Shown piece after piece: positions 35,138-44,085 of a stretch of 64,000 nucleotides of DNA. Below the pieces are notes generated by a model. The model saw nothing but the letters and a program-made list of their open reading frames with translations. It had not been told where the DNA came from and did no database searches. Source of the DNA: Humibacillus xanthopallidus (GTDB lineage: Bacteria; Actinomycetota; Actinomycetes; Actinomycetales; Dermatophilaceae); contig NZ_VFPM01000001.1 of assembly GCF_006716675.1 (NCBI RefSeq), positions 1,302,001 to 1,366,000 of the forward strand, in the 5' to 3' direction. The position numbers and the translations under genes are program-made. The stretch's first letter is position 1. Each line of letters opens with the position of its first letter.

Positions 35138-36613
35138 TTGGACGCCACGGACCTGGCCAGATGGCAGTTCGCCATCACGACCGTCTACCACTTCCTCTTC
35201 GTGCCGATCACGATCGGCATGTCGCTGATCGTCGCCGTCTTCCACACCGCTTGGGTGCGCACGCGCAAGCCCGAATGGCTCCGACTGGCCAAGTTCTTCG
35301 GCAAGCTCTTCCTCATCAACTTCGCCCTCGGCCTCGTCACGGGCATCGTGCAGGAGTTCCAGTTCGGGATGAACTGGAGCGACTACTCGCGCTTCGTCGG
35401 TGACATCTTCGGTGCGCCGCTGGCCATCGAGGCCCTGCTCGCCTTCTTCCTCGAGTCGACCTTCCTCGGCCTGTGGATCTTCGGCTGGGGCCGCCTCCCC
35501 GAGAAGCTGCACGCCGCGACGATGTGGATCGTGCACATCGGCACGGTGCTGTCCGCGTACTTCATCCTGTCGGCCAACTCCTTCATGCAGCACCCGGTGG
35601 GCTACAGGTACAACCCGGTGAGCGGCCGAGCGGAGCTCACCGACTTCTTCGCCGTGCTCACCAACAAGGTGCAGCTCGTCACGTTCCCGCACGTCATCTT
35701 CGCCGCCTACATGACCGGCGCCGCCGTCATCATGGGCGTTGCCGTGTACCTCATGCGACGTGAGGCCAAGGCGGCAGCCACCCCCGCCGACGTCGCCAAG
35801 AGCGATGCCCCGATGTACCGCAAGGCCGCCCGGATCGGCGCGGTCATCAGCCTCGTCGCTGCGGTCGGCGTCATCCTCACCGGCGACGTGCAGGGCAAGA
35901 TCATGACCGAGGTGCAGCCGATGAAGATGGCCGCTGCCGAGGGCCTCTACCAGTCGGTGCCCGAGGGCGTCGGCGCACCCTTCTCCGTGCTGACGATCGG
36001 CTCGCTCGACGGCGAGAACGCAACGCCCATCATCGAGATCCCCGGCCTGCTGAGCTTCCTCGCCACGGGCTCGTTCGACGGTGCCGTCAAGGGCATCAAC
36101 GAGCTCAAGGCGGAGTACGCCCAGACCTACGGAGCAAGCGGCAACCCGCGGGTCGCCGACCTCGCCACGGCCTACGTTCCCAACATCCCGACGACCTACT
36201 GGAGCTTCCGGCTCATGATCGGTCTCGGCGCTGCCGCCTCGATCATCGCGCTGGCCGTGCTGTGGACGACCCGCAAGAACCGCACTCCCACGGGCAAGTG
36301 GTTGCTGTATGCCGCGGTGGCCGCTCCGCTCCTGCCCGTCTTCGCCAACTCCTTCGGGTGGATCTTCACCGAGGTCGGTCGCCAGCCGTGGATCGTCTTC
36401 GGCCTCATGACGACCGCAAACGGCGTGTCGCCGAGCGTCTCGATGGGCGAGGTCATCACCTCGATGACCGTCTTCACCCTCCTCTACGGCGCCCTGGCCG
36501 TCGTCGAGATCAAGCTCTTCCTGCACTACGTCCGCAAGGGTGCCGAGCCCTTCGAGCAGCCGCAGGACCCCGCCGACCGCGACGAGGATGCCCCCCTCGT
36601 CTTCGCCTACTGA
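35138..36613 (+). CDS. cydA: Cytochrome bd ubiquinol/menaquinol oxidase subunit I
   Basis: The 491-aa integral membrane subunit starts at TTG 35138 (MDATDLARWQFAITTVYHF), chosen because CGGGAG lies 7 nt upstream and it fits the family N-terminus. His18 corresponds to the conserved haem ligand near position 19; VGRQPWIVFGLMTT is the conserved periplasmic-side motif. The enzyme oxidises quinol and reduces oxygen to water in the cytoplasmic membrane at low oxygen. The Q-loop is of the short type. cydB follows after 13 nt. Confidence 0.96.
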   Translation: MDATDLARWQFAITTVYHFLFVPITIGMSLIVAVFHTAWVRTRKPEWLRLAKFFGKLFLINFALGLVTGIVQEFQFGMNWSDYSRFVGDIFGAPLAIEALLAFFLESTFLGLWIFGWGRLPEKLHAATMWIVHIGTVLSAYFILSANSFMQHPVGYRYNPVSGRAELTDFFAVLTNKVQLVTFPHVIFAAYMTGAAVIMGVAVYLMRREAKAAATPADVAKSDAPMYRKAARIGAVISLVAAVGVILTGDVQGKIMTEVQPMKMAAAEGLYQSVPEGVGAPFSVLTIGSLDGENATPIIEIPGLLSFLATGSFDGAVKGINELKAEYAQTYGASGNPRVADLATAYVPNIPTTYWSFRLMIGLGAAASIIALAVLWTTRKNRTPTGKWLLYAAVAAPLLPVFANSFGWIFTEVGRQPWIVFGLMTTANGVSPSVSMGEVITSMTVFTLLYGALAVVEIKLFLHYVRKGAEPFEQPQDPADRDEDAPLVFAY

Positions 36614-36626
36614 GAGGACGCCGACC

Positions 36627-37676
36627 ATGGATCTCGCGACCTTCTGGTTCATCGTGCTCGGTGTCCTCTGGACGGGCTACTTCGTGCTCGAGGGCTTCGA
36701 CTTCGGCGTCGGCATGCTCCTGCCGGTGCTCGGCGGCAAGCGGTATGCCGCCGACGCCGAGGACGCCGAGAAGCGCCGCCGGGTGCTCATCAACACCATC
36801 GGCCCCGTGTGGGACGGCAACGAGGTGTGGGTGCTCACCGCCGGCGGCGCGACCTTCGCAGCCTTTCCCCACTGGTACGCAACGCTGTTCAGTGGCTTCT
36901 ACCTCCCGCTCCTGCTCATCCTCGTCGCGCTCATCGTGCGCAACCTCGGCTTCGAGTACCGCCACAAGCGACCCGGGGCGGCCTGGAAGGCGCGCTGGGA
37001 CCAGGCGATCTTCTGGGGCTCGCTCGTGCCCGCCCTGCTCTGGGGCGTCGCGCTGACGAACATCGTGATGGGCGTGCCGATCGATGCGAACAAGGAGTAC
37101 ACCGGCAGCCTCTTCACCCTGCTCAACCCGATCAGCCTGCTCGGTGGACTCGTCTTCGTCGCGCTCTTCCTCACCCACGGCGCGATCTTCATCGCGCTCA
37201 AGACGGACGGGAAGGTGCGCTACGAGGCCCGCCTCGTCGCCCAGCGCGTCGGCATCGTCGCAGCCGTCCTCGCGGTCGTGCTGCTGGGGTGGATCGGCCT
37301 GGCCGACGGCAAGCTCGCCTCGTGGGTCACGACCGCGGTCGCGGCCGTCGCCCTGCTGGGTGCCATCGCGGCCAACCGTGCCGGGCGGGAGGGATGGGCC
37401 TTCATCGGGACGGCTGTCACCATCGCCATGGCGGTCGCGACGTACTTCATCGTGCTCTTCCCGAACGTCATGCCGTCGACGACCAACCCGGCCTACAACC
37501 TGACGATCGCGAACGCGTCGAGCACGGACTACACCCTCAAGGTGATGACCATCGTCGCGCTCATCTTCACGCCGATCGTCCTGATCTACCAGGGTTGGAC
37601 GTACTGGGTCTTCCGGAAGCGCTTGACCACCAATGTGATTCCGGACGACGCCCCGCTCGAGCCGGCAGCACGCTGA
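36627..37676 (+). CDS. cydB: Cytochrome bd oxidase subunit II
   Basis: This 349-aa protein has about eight membrane helices and the family start MDLATFWFIVLGVLWTGYF, plus GPVWDGNEVWVLTAGGATFAAFP in its usual place. It pairs with CydA to form the bd oxidase. The ATG at 36627 follows GAGAGGA. The cydDC assembly gene starts 35 nt after the stop. Confidence 0.95.
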   Translation: MDLATFWFIVLGVLWTGYFVLEGFDFGVGMLLPVLGGKRYAADAEDAEKRRRVLINTIGPVWDGNEVWVLTAGGATFAAFPHWYATLFSGFYLPLLLILVALIVRNLGFEYRHKRPGAAWKARWDQAIFWGSLVPALLWGVALTNIVMGVPIDANKEYTGSLFTLLNPISLLGGLVFVALFLTHGAIFIALKTDGKVRYEARLVAQRVGIVAAVLAVVLLGWIGLADGKLASWVTTAVAAVALLGAIAANRAGREGWAFIGTAVTIAMAVATYFIVLFPNVMPSTTNPAYNLTIANASSTDYTLKVMTIVALIFTPIVLIYQGWTYWVFRKRLTTNVIPDDAPLEPAAR

Positions 37677-37710
37677 GCATCACCGTCGACACCCCGAGCG
37701 AGGCCACTGC

Positions 37711-40700
37711 GTGAAGCCTTTCGACCCGCGACTCCTCCGGGCGGTGCCTGCCGCCCGGAGGCCAGTCGCTGCCCTCGGAGCGCTCGGCGTGGTGGCCGGG
37801 ATTGCAACGATCGCAACGGCTTTCGCGATCTCTGCGGTGATCGTCGCCGTCGTCGGCGGTGGCTCGCTGACGACGGCGCTCGTCTGGCTCGGCGTCATCT
37901 TCATCGTGCGGGCGGTTCTCGCCGGGGCCAGCGAGTGGGTGGCATCCTGGTCCGGGGTGGCCGTGTCGACCGCCTTGCGGTCGGCGCTGCTGCGCCGGTG
38001 GGGCACGCTCGACGAGAGCTCGCGCCCTGAGCCGTCCCGCGCCGTCGCGCTCGCCACCGGCGGTGCGAGCGCCGTCGAGCCGTATGCCGCCAAGTTCCTC
38101 CCGACGCTGGTGACCGCCGCCGTCGTGCCCGTGCTCGCCATCGGCACGCTGCTCGTCGTCGACTGGCCGAGCGCGCTCGTCGTCATCCTCACCCTGCCGC
38201 TCCTGCCCGTCTTCGCAGCGCTCATCGGCAAGGCGACGGCCGAGTCGACGGAGCGTCGCTGGTCGGCCCTCGCCGCCCTCTCGGGCCACTTCCTCGACGT
38301 CGTGCGGGGGCTGCCGACGCTCGTCGGCTACGGTCGCGCCCGCCGTCAGATCGAGACGGTGCGAGCCGTCAGCGAGCGGCACCGCGTGTCGACCATGGAG
38401 ACGCTGCGCATCGCGTTCCTCTCCTCCGCCGCCCTCGAGCTGCTCGCGACGATCTCGGTCGCCATCGTCGCGGTGACGGTCGGCCTCCGGCTGTCGCACG
38501 GGTCGATGGAGCTCGGGCCGGGCCTCGTCGCCATCCTGCTCGCCCCCGAGGCCTACTGGCCGGTGCGCCGGGTCGGGGCGGAGTACCACTCCGCCGCCGA
38601 CGGAGCCGTCGCCCTCGACGAGATCCTCACCCACCTCACGCCAGCCGCCTCACGGCCCAGCCCGCGTCCTTCCTCCCACGACGGCGTGAGGGACTGTGGG
38701 GTGCGCCTCGACGGCGTGACCTTCACGTATGCCGCGGGGTCGCCTCCCGTGATCCGTGACCTCGACCTCGTGGCCGGGCCCGGACTCACTGTCGTCACCG
38801 GTGAGTCCGGTGTCGGCAAGTCGACCCTGCTCGACGTCATCGCGGGTCTGCGTCAGCCCACGACCGGCACGGTCGGCGCGCCTCCCTGCCACTACGTCAC
38901 CCAGCGGCCCTTCCTCGGAGCCGGCACCATCCGCGACGCCCTGACGCTCGGCCACCCCGCGTCCGACGCCGAGCTGTGGGAGGCCCTGCGGGCGGTGGAG
39001 GTCGACGGGGTCGTGGCCGCCCTCGACCAGGGACTGTCGACGACGATCGGCGACGACGGCTTCGGGCTCTCGGCCGGTCAGCGCCAGCGCCTTGCCCTCG
39101 CGCGGGCCTGGCTCTCGACCGACACACTCCTGCTGCTCGACGAGCCGACCGCGCACGTCGACCCCGAGGGGGCGGATTTGCTCGCCCGGCTCGTGGCCGA
39201 GATGGCGGAGCGGCGCGTCGTCATCGCCGCGACGCACCGCGACGAGCTGCTCGACCACGCCGACCAGCACCTCCACCTCGTCTCCCCCACCACCCCCGGG
39301 CTCGAGGTGACCGCGGACCCCACGTCGGTGCCGGCATCACCTCGAACCGCGGAGGTCTCTGTCCCACACAACACCCGGGTCGAGGTGACCGCGGACCCCA
39401 CGTCGGTGTCGGCATCACCTCGAATCGGGGAGGGAGAGAACCGGCGCCGCCCGCGGCGGCCGGTGTGGTGGCCGACGGCCGGCACCGCCAAGGGTGGCCT
39501 GCTCGGGGGCCTGGCGACGGCATCCGGCATGGCCCTCACGGCGACCTCGGGCTGGCTCATCGTGCGCGCCGCCGAGATGCCCGTCATCCTCACCCTGCTC
39601 ACCGCGATCGTCGCCGTGCGGGCCTTCGGCATGGCCCGACCGCTGTTCCGCTACTGGGAGCGTCTCGTCAGCCACGACGCGGCGCTGCAGCTGCTCGCCG
39701 AGAGGCGCACGACTGCATACGCCCGGCTCATCCCGCTGACTCCCGCGCGCCTCGGCCGGCGGCGTCGCTCCGACGTGCTGACAGGCGTCGTCGACGACCT
39801 CACGGACGCCGTCGACGCGCAGGTTCGGGTCACCGTGCCCGTCATCTCGACCCTCGTCGCCGGGGCGCTCGTCATCGGCATCACGACCGTCATCGCGCCC
39901 CCGGTCGGTCTCGTCCTCACCGTCCTCGCCCTCGTCGTCGCCGCGATCGGCGCCCTGGCCGAGCACCTCGAGTCGCGCTCGCTCGCCGACCTGCTCGGCG
40001 CCCGGGCTGAGGTCACGAGGGTCAGCGAGCTGATGGCGACCCAGGCGCTCGAGCTGCGCGCCGTCGGCGGGTGGTCCACCGCCCTGGGCTGGCTCGAAGC
40101 CGCCCACGCGACGCTGGCCCGCGTCACCCGCCGGGTGAGCCAGGGCCGGGCAGCCGCGGCGGCGCTCTTCCTCGTCGCCGTCGGCGCTGCGGTGATCGTC
40201 GTGGCGGTCATCGCCCAGGGCCTCGACGTCGCAGCGCCGGTCAAGGCGCTCCTCGCCCTGACCCCGGTGGCAGTCTCCGATGCCATCTCCCCGCTCGTCG
40301 ACGCCATGCGCGCGCTCGCCCGGGCCAAGGAGAGCGAGCGGCGCATCGACGACCTGCTCGACCTCGCCCCGGCCGTGCGCGACACCGCGCCCGCCGACGG
40401 CACCGCCCCGAGCCCCGACGCCTCCGCCGCGGCCCCGTTCGACGACGGCCTGCACCTGCGCACCCTTGGCGTCACCGCGTCGTGGACCGGCGACCGCACC
40501 GACCTCGCCCCCACCGACCTCGACCTGCCGGCCGGCTCGACCCTGGCGATCACCGGCCCCAACGGCAGCGGCAAGTCGACCCTGCTCGCCGTGCTCGCCC
40601 GACACCTCGACCCCGTCGCCGGCACCTACCTCCACGACGACGTCGACGTCATGACGCTGCCGCTCGAGAGCGCCCGCAGCCACATCGCCGTCGTCGACGA

Positions 40701-41196
40701 CGACACCCACGTCTTCGCCACGAGCCTGCGCGCCAACCTCGCCCTGGCCGCCCCGGACGCCGACGACGCCGCCATCGAGACGGCTCTCGCCGATGCCGGG
40801 CTCGCCTCGCTCACAACCGACCTGCCGGCCGGGCTCGACACCGTGCTCGGCTCGGGCGGACGCGGCGTCTCGGGTGGCCAGCGCACCCGGCTCGGCATCG
40901 CGCGCGCCCTGCTCAGCCGTCGACCGGTCGTGCTGCTCGACGAGCCGGTCGCACACCTCGACCCGCCGACGGCCCGCTCCGTCGTGGCCGATCTCACGCG
41001 CGTCGCGGGCATATCCGAGCCTCCTCGAACGCTGGTCATGGTGACGCACCGTGACGAGGGGGTAGATCTCTTCGAGAGGTCTCTCCCCATGCGCCACCCA
41101 GTGTCGACACCGGACCGAGCCCTGACCCCCGTTGCACCCCCGGCGACGGCCGCCCCCGGCCCCAGCCCGCACCAAGCCGACCCTCCACGTCGGTAG
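37711..41196 (+). CDS. cydDC: Fused CydDC thiol/heme ABC exporter
   Basis: This 1161-aa protein joins two ABC exporters in one chain. The CydD half (1-525) has Walker A GESGVGKST near 366 and signature LSAGQRQRLALARAWL. The CydC half (about 590-1161) has Walker A GPNGSGKST near 948 and signature VSGGQRTRLGIARALL. CydDC exports reductant and is needed to assemble cytochrome bd. The inter-half linker (residues 530-571) contains two copies of a 44-bp palindromic element. The start is GTG 37711. The fusion is known in actinobacteria. Only the last part after 1130 looks disordered. Confidence 0.93.
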   Translation: MKPFDPRLLRAVPAARRPVAALGALGVVAGIATIATAFAISAVIVAVVGGGSLTTALVWLGVIFIVRAVLAGASEWVASWSGVAVSTALRSALLRRWGTLDESSRPEPSRAVALATGGASAVEPYAAKFLPTLVTAAVVPVLAIGTLLVVDWPSALVVILTLPLLPVFAALIGKATAESTERRWSALAALSGHFLDVVRGLPTLVGYGRARRQIETVRAVSERHRVSTMETLRIAFLSSAALELLATISVAIVAVTVGLRLSHGSMELGPGLVAILLAPEAYWPVRRVGAEYHSAADGAVALDEILTHLTPAASRPSPRPSSHDGVRDCGVRLDGVTFTYAAGSPPVIRDLDLVAGPGLTVVTGESGVGKSTLLDVIAGLRQPTTGTVGAPPCHYVTQRPFLGAGTIRDALTLGHPASDAELWEALRAVEVDGVVAALDQGLSTTIGDDGFGLSAGQRQRLALARAWLSTDTLLLLDEPTAHVDPEGADLLARLVAEMAERRVVIAATHRDELLDHADQHLHLVSPTTPGLEVTADPTSVPASPRTAEVSVPHNTRVEVTADPTSVSASPRIGEGENRRRPRRPVWWPTAGTAKGGLLGGLATASGMALTATSGWLIVRAAEMPVILTLLTAIVAVRAFGMARPLFRYWERLVSHDAALQLLAERRTTAYARLIPLTPARLGRRRRSDVLTGVVDDLTDAVDAQVRVTVPVISTLVAGALVIGITTVIAPPVGLVLTVLALVVAAIGALAEHLESRSLADLLGARAEVTRVSELMATQALELRAVGGWSTALGWLEAAHATLARVTRRVSQGRAAAAALFLVAVGAAVIVVAVIAQGLDVAAPVKALLALTPVAVSDAISPLVDAMRALARAKESERRIDDLLDLAPAVRDTAPADGTAPSPDASAAAPFDDGLHLRTLGVTASWTGDRTDLAPTDLDLPAGSTLAITGPNGSGKSTLLAVLARHLDPVAGTYLHDDVDVMTLPLESARSHIAVVDDDTHVFATSLRANLALAAPDADDAAIETALADAGLASLTTDLPAGLDTVLGSGGRGVSGGQRTRLGIARALLSRRPVVLLDEPVAHLDPPTARSVVADLTRVAGISEPPRTLVMVTHRDEGVDLFERSLPMRHPVSTPDRALTPVAPPATAAPGPSPHQADPPRR
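39302..39345. repeat. 44-bp palindromic element, cydDC copy 1
   Basis: It begins TCGAGGTGACCGCGG and ends GGCATCACCTCGA. The terminal 9-bp arms TCGAGGTGA/TCACCTCGA are perfect. It is translated as LEVTADPTSVPASPR between the two CydDC halves. Confidence 0.8.
39380..39423. repeat. 44-bp palindromic element, cydDC copy 2
   Basis: This copy differs from copy 1 at one position (GGTGTCGGCA instead of GGTGCCGGCA) and lies 34 bp after it in the same frame, giving VEVTADPTSVSASPR. The near identity implies recent duplication or gene conversion. Confidence 0.8.
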
Positions 41197-41208
41197 ATTG
41201 GACACACC

Positions 41209-41634
41209 ATGCCCAGCACTCCCCGCAACCGCCTCGGCGACCTCGAGCGCGCCGTCATGGAAGAGCTCTGGACGACCCACGAGGCCCACCCCGACGGCCT
41301 CACGGTCAGAGAGGTGCACGACCGCATCGGCCTCGAGCGAGGCCTCGCCTACACGACCCTCATGACGGTGCTCGACCGGATGTCGAAGAAGGGCCTCGTC
41401 GACCGCGAGCGCGACGGCCGCGCGTGGCGCTACACGCCCGCGTCGTCGCGTGCCGAGCTCACCTCCGAGACGCTGCACCACACCCTCGGCGAGCTCGCCG
41501 GAGACACCCGTCGCACGGCGCTGCTGCACTTCCTCGACGAGTCGACGCCCGAGGAGATCGACGAGCTGCGCGCGGCCCTCGCCGAGCTCGAGGCCCGCAA
41601 CTCCGCCGGCACTCGCGCGACCACGTCCACCTGA
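41209..41634 (+). CDS. BlaI/MecI-family transcriptional repressor
   Basis: The 141-aa protein has the winged-helix BlaI pattern LGDLERAVMEELW, LTVREVHDRIGLERGLAYTTLMTVLDRM and GLVDRERDGRAWRYTP, followed by a C-terminal dimerisation helix pair. Such repressors are inactivated by a partner M56 protease, whose gene starts 4 nt downstream. TAGATT lies 9 nt before the ATG. In actinobacteria such pairs may control copper, envelope or beta-lactam genes; no beta-lactamase is nearby. Confidence 0.92.
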   Translation: MPSTPRNRLGDLERAVMEELWTTHEAHPDGLTVREVHDRIGLERGLAYTTLMTVLDRMSKKGLVDRERDGRAWRYTPASSRAELTSETLHHTLGELAGDTRRTALLHFLDESTPEEIDELRAALAELEARNSAGTRATTST

Positions 41635-41637
41635 GCC

Positions 41638-42522
41638 GTGCTCGTCGTCGCCCTCGTCGCCCTGGCGCTGCTGCTCGCGTGGCCGGTGCCGCGCCTGCTC
41701 GCGCGCGTGACGACGGTGCGACGCGGCCCCCGAGCCGCACTCGTGCTGTGGCAGTCGACGGCTGTCGCCGCGGTGCTCGCGGCTCTCTTCGCCGCACCGG
41801 CGGCAGTGCCCTGGATCGTCGGCTCGGCGCCTCGCCTGCGTGACAGCTGGCCCGTGCTCGCCCTGGCCGCCCTCGCCACCGGCATCGTCACGGTGCGCCT
41901 GCTCGTCTCCGGTGACCGCGTCGGGCGCAACCTGCGCGCCGTGCGACGCCGCCACCGCGAGCTCGTCGACCTGCTCGCGATGGAGGGCGACGGCCACACG
42001 CGCGTCCTCGAGCACACGACCCCCACGGCGTACTGCCTGCCCGGCGTGCGGCGCCGCGTCGTGCTCACCCAAGGCGCGATCGACCGCCTCACGCCCGACG
42101 AGCTCGAAGCCGTCATGGCCCACGAGCGCGCCCACCTCGCGGCCCGGCACGACCTCGTCGTGGAGTTCTTCACCGTCGTGCACGAGGCGGTGCCGCGCTT
42201 CGTGCGCTCCTCGACCGCGCTGCGCGAGGTGCACCTGCTCATCGAGGTGCTCGCGGACCGTGCGGCCGTGCGACGGGCCGGGGTCGTGACGACCGCCCGC
42301 GCCATCGTCGGCATGGCCGACGGCCCCAGGCCTGCCGGGGCGATGGCGATGCGCGAGAGCACTGCGGCCGCCAAGGCGCGCATCGAGTTGCTCGAGGGTG
42401 GCCGGGTGGCCGGCCTGCCCGCACCCGTCGCCTCGACACTGATGTATGCCGCCTCGATCCTCCTCGTGGCCGCGCCGTTCGCGCTGCTGGTGCTCGCCTT
42501 CGCGGGCTTCTCGCCCGCCTGA
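41638..42522 (+). CDS. M56-family membrane metalloprotease (BlaR1-like, no sensor domain)
   Basis: The 294-aa protein has an N-terminal helix pair, a cytoplasmic zinc-protease domain with HERAH (AVMAHERAHLAARHD) and downstream EVLADRAAVRRAG, and a C-terminal membrane helix. It would cleave the BlaI-type repressor encoded upstream. No penicillin-binding sensor domain follows, which is the usual short actinobacterial form. The start is GTG 41638, 4 nt after the repressor stop. Confidence 0.9.
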   Translation: MLVVALVALALLLAWPVPRLLARVTTVRRGPRAALVLWQSTAVAAVLAALFAAPAAVPWIVGSAPRLRDSWPVLALAALATGIVTVRLLVSGDRVGRNLRAVRRRHRELVDLLAMEGDGHTRVLEHTTPTAYCLPGVRRRVVLTQGAIDRLTPDELEAVMAHERAHLAARHDLVVEFFTVVHEAVPRFVRSSTALREVHLLIEVLADRAAVRRAGVVTTARAIVGMADGPRPAGAMAMRESTAAAKARIELLEGGRVAGLPAPVASTLMYAASILLVAAPFALLVLAFAGFSPA

Positions 42523-42565
42523 GGCACTGCACGCGGCGGGGCCCCGCCTCGCTAGGGTGAGCACC

Positions 42566-43582
42566 ATGCGCGTACTCGTCAGCGGCGGCGCCGGCTACAT
42601 CGGCTCGCACACCGTGGTCCAGCTCGTCGCGGCAGGGCACGACGTGCTCATCGTCGACAACTTCGGCAACAGCAAGCCGAGCGTCGTCAACCGGCTCGAG
42701 GCCCTCACCGACACCCACCTGCCGGTGCACTCCTTCGACCTGCGTGACCACGACAAGACCGAGCACCTCTTCGCGAACGAGCACATCGACGCGGTCATCC
42801 ACTTCGCCGGGCTCAAGGCCGTCGGCGAGAGCGTCGAGCTGCCGCTCGAGTACTACGAGAACAACCTCGTCTCGACCTTCTCGCTCGTGCGCGCGATGCG
42901 CCGGCACGGGGTCAAGAAGCTCGTCTTCAGCTCGTCGGCGACCGTCTACGGGCACAACACCCCGCCGCTCGTCGAGGACATGCCGACGGCCGCGACCAAC
43001 CCCTACGGGTGGACGAAGGTGATGATCGAGCAGATCCTGCGCGACGTCGCGGCCGCGGACCCGACACTGCGCATCGCGCTGCTGCGCTACTTCAACCCGG
43101 TCGGCGCCCACGTCAGCGGCACGATCGGCGAGGATCCCCAGGGCATCCCCAACAACCTCATGCCGTTCATCGCGCAGGTCGCGGTCGGGCGGCGCGACAA
43201 GCTGCTCGTCTTCGGCGACGACTACCCGACGCCCGACGGCACCTGCCTGCGCGACTACATCCACGTCGAGGACCTCGCGGCCGGGCACCTTGCCGCCCTC
43301 GACCGGCTCGGCAAGGTCGACGACCCGGTGTCGACGTGGAACCTCGGCACGGGCCACGGCACGAGTGTCCTCGAGGTGCTGCATGCCTTCGAGCGCGCGG
43401 TCGGCCGCGAGCTGCCCTACGAGGTCGTCGCCCGGCGGGCCGGCGACCTGCCCGAGTCGTTCGCCGACCCGAGCCGCGCCAACCGCGAGCTGGGCTGGAG
43501 CGCCGAGAAGACGATGGACGACATGTGCGTCGACCAGTGGCGGTGGCAGAGCGCCAACCCGCACGGCTACCCCGACGCCTGA
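42566..43582 (+). CDS. galE: UDP-glucose 4-epimerase
   Basis: This 338-aa extended SDR begins MRVLVSGGAGYIGSH with the NAD-binding motif, has the catalytic Ser in SSSATVYG and the catalytic pair Tyr147-xxx-Lys151 in NPYGWTK, and contains RYFNPVGAH and DGTCLRDYIHVEDLA. It interconverts UDP-glucose and UDP-galactose for cell-wall and capsule sugars. TAGGGT lies 7 nt before the ATG, so the mRNA is probably leaderless. A terminator hairpin follows. Confidence 0.95.
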   Translation: MRVLVSGGAGYIGSHTVVQLVAAGHDVLIVDNFGNSKPSVVNRLEALTDTHLPVHSFDLRDHDKTEHLFANEHIDAVIHFAGLKAVGESVELPLEYYENNLVSTFSLVRAMRRHGVKKLVFSSSATVYGHNTPPLVEDMPTAATNPYGWTKVMIEQILRDVAAADPTLRIALLRYFNPVGAHVSGTIGEDPQGIPNNLMPFIAQVAVGRRDKLLVFGDDYPTPDGTCLRDYIHVEDLAAGHLAALDRLGKVDDPVSTWNLGTGHGTSVLEVLHAFERAVGRELPYEVVARRAGDLPESFADPSRANRELGWSAEKTMDDMCVDQWRWQSANPHGYPDA

Positions 43583-43622
43583 CCGACCCGGACAAAGACC
43601 CGACAAAGACCCGGGAAAATGC

Positions 43623-43653
43623 AGGATCCCCCGGCCATCGGCCGGGGGATCCT
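43623..43653. terminator. Bidirectional hairpin between galE and cspA
   Basis: AGGATCCCCCGGCC (43623-43636) pairs perfectly with GGCCGGGGGATCCT (43640-43653) around a 3-nt loop between convergent genes. Confidence 0.85.
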
Positions 43654-43685
43654 GACGGGACGTCGTCCCGAGATGTCTGGCTGGG

Positions 43686-43889
43686 TCAGATGACCCGGAC
43701 CTTCTCCGCCTGGGGGCCCTTCGGGCCCTGCGTGACGTCGAACTCGACCTTCTGGCCGTCCTGCAGCTCGCGGTAGCCGCCGCTGTCGATGGCCGAGTAG
43801 TGCACGAAGACGTCAGCGCCGCCACCGTCCTGCTCGATGAAGCCGAAGCCCTTTTCGCTGTTGAACCACTTAACGGTGCCTGTTGCCAC
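43686..43889 (-). CDS. cspA: Cold shock protein CspA family
   Basis: The 67-aa single OB-fold protein has the RNA-binding motifs KGFGFIEQ and VFVHYSAI and begins [14 protein letters not shown]. It binds single-stranded nucleic acid and acts as an RNA chaperone. The start is GTG 43889 with AAGAGG 8 nt upstream. About 195 nt lie between it and the next minus-strand gene; this region should hold a long 5' leader as in other csp genes, though I can assign no structure. Confidence 0.95.
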   Translation of the reverse strand: MATGTVKWFNSEKGFGFIEQDGGGADVFVHYSAIDSGGYRELQDGQKVEFDVTQGPKGPQAEKVRVI

Positions 43890-44085
43890 TGGTGTTGCCT
43901 CTTCTTGTCAGCGAGCTCTCCCGTGTGGAGACCTCAGGCCGCCGATGACCACGGCGAGCACATCGGGCGAAAACGTCGCCCGGGGCTCAGTCGTGCACAG
44001 TCCCGAGTGGAGGGACCGGAACGGCAACCGCTATGAACCGTAGCAGTACGACGGCCATTCGGCCTGATCAGACCACGCGAGCAGG

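Noticed and set aside
41209..42522. The BlaI/M56 pair as a beta-lactam resistance operon
   Set aside because: No beta-lactamase or penicillin-binding protein gene is nearby, and the M56 protein has no sensor domain.
39415..42567. A 1050-aa open frame on the minus strand opposite cydDC and galE
   Set aside because: High GC leaves long antisense frames open. It has no motifs, and the plus strand holds clear cydDC, BlaI and M56 genes.
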